Assembly (NCBI GenBank): GCA_030610915.1
Contig: JAUWQS010000071.1
Span: 1-7,508, forward strand
DNA from: Pseudomonadota bacterium
Lineage (GTDB): Bacteria; Desulfobacterota; Syntrophia; Syntrophales; JADFWA01
DNA: 7,508 nucleotides
Direction: 5' to 3'
Part shown: piece after piece, positions 5,331-7,508 of the stretch
How positions within the stretch are numbered: position 1 is the stretch's first letter
Layout of the letters: the number at the start of each line of letters is the position of its first letter
Translations under genes and position numbers: made by a program
The notes under the pieces: generated by a model
Told to the model about the DNA's origin: nothing
Seen by the model: the letters and a program-made list of their open reading frames with translations, nothing else
The model's database searches: none

Positions 5331-6138
5331 AGAGGGCAACAAGCTTTGACTGTATTGGTTGCCCATAAAAACCACGGGCCATGCGATCGAATCGTTCAGA
5401 AACATCGGTTGTAAGAAAAACCTGTGTTGAACCCTTTGTAAGTCTTCCTTCAATCTCCGGATGCCTCAGTAGATAATCCTCGAGTTTTTTGGCCACGATA
5501 TACCCTTGTTCAAGAATGGTTACATCCGTGGGAACATGCCTTTCAAACATCCGGTAAAGGATTGGATAATGTGTGCAGGCAAGAAGAAGGGTGTCGATGT
5601 CCTGTCCCTGATCAAATAATTCCTTCATGTATCTCCTGACAATCATCTCAGTCCCTTCCCAGTCCTGTTCCCCTGCTTCAATGATCGGGACCAGAAGGGG
5701 GCAGGCCTGCTGAAAGATATCGATAGAATTGTTCAATTTGTTGATTTCTCTGGTGTAGGCCCTGGATGCGACAACCCTCTCAGTTGCCAGTAAGCCCACC
5801 TTATTGCTTGTGGTTCTTTCAACGACCTCTTCAACACTTGGCCGGACGACACCAAGAACCCTTCTTTCAGGATATGTCATGAGCAGATATTCCTGTTGAA
5901 TTCTCCGAAGCGCTCTGGCAGATACAGTGTTACACGCGGTAATAATCAGTGGGCATCCCTCTCTGAAGAGAAAAGCCACCGCCTGCTTCGTAAACTCATA
6001 AACTATCCTCTCAGAGCGATCTCCATAAGGCACTCTCGCATTGTCACCGAGATAGAGATAGTCATATTCGGGAAGCTCTGCCACAATGCTTTTCAATACC
6101 GTCAAACCACCAAAACCGGAGTCAAAAACGCCTATCAT
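5329..6138 (-). CDS. murI: Glutamate racemase
   Basis: Converts L-glutamate to D-glutamate for peptidoglycan synthesis in the cytoplasm. The 269-residue product begins MIGVFDSGFGGLTV with the DSG motif (6-8), followed by YLGDNARVPYGDRS at 29-42. The two catalytic cysteines are C69 in TACNTVSA and C188 in LLACTHYP. Length matches the family. ATG 6138 is 3 nt after the TGA of the upstream gene (AAATGGTGACTTATG), and GGTGA overlapping that stop could serve as ribosome binding site, so translational coupling to the crotonase-like gene is likely. The TGA stop overlaps a degenerate palindromic repeat. An aspartate racemase is less likely given the full MurI motif set. Confidence 0.95.
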   Translation of the reverse strand: MIGVFDSGFGGLTVLKSIVAELPEYDYLYLGDNARVPYGDRSERIVYEFTKQAVAFLFREGCPLIITACNTVSARALRRIQQEYLLMTYPERRVLGVVRPSVEEVVERTTSNKVGLLATERVVASRAYTREINKLNNSIDIFQQACPLLVPIIEAGEQDWEGTEMIVRRYMKELFDQGQDIDTLLLACTHYPILYRMFERHVPTDVTILEQGYIVAKKLEDYLLRHPEIEGRLTKGSTQVFLTTDVSERFDRMARGFYGQPIQSKLVAL

Positions 6139-6141
6139 AAG

Positions 6142-6852
6142 TCACCATTTGTTTGATATAAACGTCTTGAACCCTTTACGTTCATGAGCAAGGGCTTTGT
6201 CTAAGGATGCATTATTTTGGTACCCGATCAGGTCCTTTACAACTGCCAGCATATCCTGTTTAACAGCGCATATATCCGCGGCTATCTGTTTCGCGCGCGG
6301 CACAAGTTCCTCATAAGAAACCACCTCATTTACAAGACCGTATTGCAGGGCCTCCTCAGCGGAAATGAACCGGCAGGTGAAGGACATCTGCCTGGCCTTT
6401 CGCTGACCGACTGCCTGCTGGAGAAGCTGTGTCATCCCCCATCCCGGATGGATTCCCACCTTTGCATGGGTATCAGCAAAAGAGGCTTGTTCGGAGGCAA
6501 TGAGAAAATCACAGTTCAGAGCAATCTCAAAACCGCCTGTGATGGCATGACCATTAATTGCTCCTATTATGGGTTTTTTACAGGCAGAAATTACGTCCGG
6601 AAAGTCCCTCCCGTCACCCCTGGCATCAAAAAGATTGTCAGTCCCGAGTACGGCAAGGTCAAGACCGGAAGAGAATGATCTACCTTTGCCGGTAATTATT
6701 GCAACTTTAATATCATCATTGCCGGCTACCTCATCAATGTAATTATAGAGATGCTTCAGTAAATCCTGGTTAATGGCGTTGCGCCTCTCAGGACGATTTA
6801 AATAAATAAGGGCTATCCCGTTTTCAACCTCGAACAGTACCGGCTTTTCCAT
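6142..6852 (-). CDS. Enoyl-CoA hydratase/isomerase family protein lacking both usual catalytic glutamates
   Basis: A 236-residue crotonase-fold protein, expected to act on an acyl-CoA thioester in the cytoplasm. It has LNRPERRNAI at 18-27, the oxyanion-hole segments SFSSGLDL at 59-66 and INGHAITGGFEIAL at 99-112, and the segment DTHAKVGIHPGWGMTQ at 127-142. Aligned by eye to rat mitochondrial enoyl-CoA hydratase, the catalytic Glu144 position is H129 and the Glu164 position is Q155, so classic hydration by the glutamate pair is unlikely; related bacterial paralogues with THAxxGxxPGWG share this. The product is a little short for the family (about 250-260). ATG 6852 has a strong AAGGAG 7 nt upstream (6865-6860). 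It is 3 nt ahead of murI and follows the MBL hydrolase by 40 nt. The real reaction is unknown. Confidence 0.88.
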   Translation of the reverse strand: MEKPVLFEVENGIALIYLNRPERRNAINQDLLKHLYNYIDEVAGNDDIKVAIITGKGRSFSSGLDLAVLGTDNLFDARGDGRDFPDVISACKKPIIGAINGHAITGGFEIALNCDFLIASEQASFADTHAKVGIHPGWGMTQLLQQAVGQRKARQMSFTCRFISAEEALQYGLVNEVVSYEELVPRAKQIAADICAVKQDMLAVVKDLIGYQNNASLDKALAHERKGFKTFISNKW

Positions 6853-6859
6853 ACCTGAT

Positions 6860-6865
6860 CTCCTT
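6860..6865 (-). promoter_or_regulatory. Strong ribosome binding site next to a palindrome
   Basis: AAGGAG lies 7 nt before ATG 6852 and directly abuts the 17-bp palindromic repeat at 6866-6882. A hairpin of that repeat in the mRNA would sit against the Shine-Dalgarno sequence. Confidence 0.75.
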
Positions 6866-6882
6866 CTTTGGGGTCAGACCCC
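6866..6882. repeat. Palindromic repeat CTTTGGGGTCAGACCCC, copy 2
   Basis: Identical over 17 bases to 4195-4211 and in the same orientation. It fills much of the 40-nt gap between the MBL hydrolase stop and the crotonase-like start. No T run follows, so it does not look like an intrinsic terminator. Confidence 0.85.
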
Positions 6883-6892
6883 GAGATAAACC

Positions 6893-7508
6893 TTAATCAA
6901 AGGTCTTAACATCCAACAGCGCATTTTTATCACCTTTGATGATCTCTCCATGACCGGGATAGATAATCCTTGGCCTGATTGTATTACACAGATAATTATA
7001 AGAATCGGTCATCATCTTCCTGCTCCAGTAAAATCGATTCAATCTTCCGCAGCCCCCCTTTTCCATATTCAGTATCAGATCGCCGCAGATAAGTTCGCCG
7101 GATGCACCATTGTAAAAGGATACAGAATCCTCAGTATGGCCCGGCGTGGCTAAAACTTCCCATTCATCAAAACCGATTTCATACCTCTCCGCACCCTCAC
7201 ACCCGAAATAACCGATTCTATCCTGCTCGTAGGGAAGACCAACAATATCCCTGAGACCTGGAAGAGGTATGCCGGCAAAACTCTCAAACAGCAGGTGGGA
7301 AAATCTTTTTATGTATCGGGTGCTTGCCAGAGATGCAGGCACAAGACCGACAAGCCAGTGTTTTATAAGGGATATCTTCCTTTTGCCGTCCAGATAGTCT
7401 TCCACCATGTAATTGAAGAGTACCTTCGTAGTCGGCGGGCACTTATTGAGGAGATGGCCGATCCCTCCGATATGATCTATGTGAAAATGGGTTGAAGCAA
7501 TGTACAAT
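6893..7508 (-). CDS. Metallo-beta-lactamase-fold hydrolase, 5' end missing
   Basis: A zinc-dependent hydrolase of the MBL superfamily. The visible part, just over 200 codons, holds the full metal site: THFHIDHIGG (HxHxDH) near the left of the protein, ATPGHTEDS with the next histidine, CGDLIL with the bridging Asp, and YPGHGEII with the last histidine. The frame is open through 7508 and has no true start in the window; a TTG at 7507 is within the protein because HxHxDH normally lies some 50 or more residues from the N-terminus. A helical insert between HxHxDH and PGHT (about residues 40-85 of the visible part) is longer than in a minimal glyoxalase II-like protein. TAA at 6895-6893. Substrate unknown: thioester or lactone hydrolysis is possible but not shown. 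It is probably co-transcribed with the crotonase-like gene. Confidence 0.9.
   Translation of the reverse strand, partial: LYIASTHFHIDHIGGIGHLLNKCPPTTKVLFNYMVEDYLDGKRKISLIKHWLVGLVPASLASTRYIKRFSHLLFESFAGIPLPGLRDIVGLPYEQDRIGYFGCEGAERYEIGFDEWEVLATPGHTEDSVSFYNGASGELICGDLILNMEKGGCGRLNRFYWSRKMMTDSYNYLCNTIRPRIIYPGHGEIIKGDKNALLDVKTFD

Noticed and set aside
6217..6678. A 153-codon plus-strand open frame opposite the crotonase-like gene
   Set aside because: It is fully antisense to a protein with clear crotonase motifs and has no family features of its own.
6866..6882. GGGGTCAGACCCC as an intrinsic terminator
   Set aside because: It has a short stem and no following T run. The exact repeat elsewhere suggests a repeat element.
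1..7508. CRISPR array, transposase, phage or toxin-antitoxin genes
   Set aside because: No regularly spaced long repeats and no protein of those families were seen. The repeats present are short and irregularly spaced.

Overview
The window carries a single run of genes, all on the minus strand, so transcription goes from high to low coordinates. Moderate GC, strong Shine-Dalgarno sites, a class I fructose-1,6-bisphosphatase, a long-form class II aldolase and many small dispersed intergenic repeats suggest a Gram-negative anaerobe of the Desulfobacterota (old Deltaproteobacteria). That placement is an inference from general resemblance and has not been tested.

Layout in transcription order. 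(1) 7508-5329: a metallo-beta-lactamase-fold hydrolase cut by the window edge, a short enoyl-CoA hydratase family protein, and glutamate racemase murI, closely packed; the last two are 3 nt apart. (2) 5311-5188: a promoter with perfect sigma70 consensus hexamers directly in front of tRNA-Leu(CAG). (3) 5158-2771: fbp, only 29 nt after the tRNA with no terminator between them, then a class II fructose-bisphosphate aldolase-like gene. (4) 2656-1586: a short mannose-1-phosphate guanylyltransferase. (5) 1236-220: a type I mannose-6-phosphate isomerase. A possible further start at position 42 runs off the left edge.

Metabolic logic: aldolase and FBPase make fructose 6-phosphate, the isomerase turns it into mannose 6-phosphate, and the guanylyltransferase makes GDP-mannose from mannose 1-phosphate. 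Phosphomannomutase, which links the last two steps, is not in the window. The set fits gluconeogenic carbon feeding GDP-mannose for surface glycans. MurI serves peptidoglycan. The hydrolase and crotonase-like gene have no visible link to this route.

The most notable observation is that the aldolase frame is broken by one in-frame TAA (3218-3220). The 148 codons after it are well preserved and hold the predicted third zinc-binding histidine. The product ending at the TAA should therefore be inactive, unless the stop is a sequencing error, a strain variant or is read through.

The spacers are rich in small repeats. A palindrome, GGGGTCAGACCCC, occurs twice exactly, each time just upstream of a ribosome binding site, and once in degenerate form at the murI stop. 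A composite direct repeat lies on both sides of manA; one copy contains the manC stop codon and the other overlaps the possible start at position 42. I saw no CRISPR array, transposase gene, phage gene or clearly new multi-gene system.
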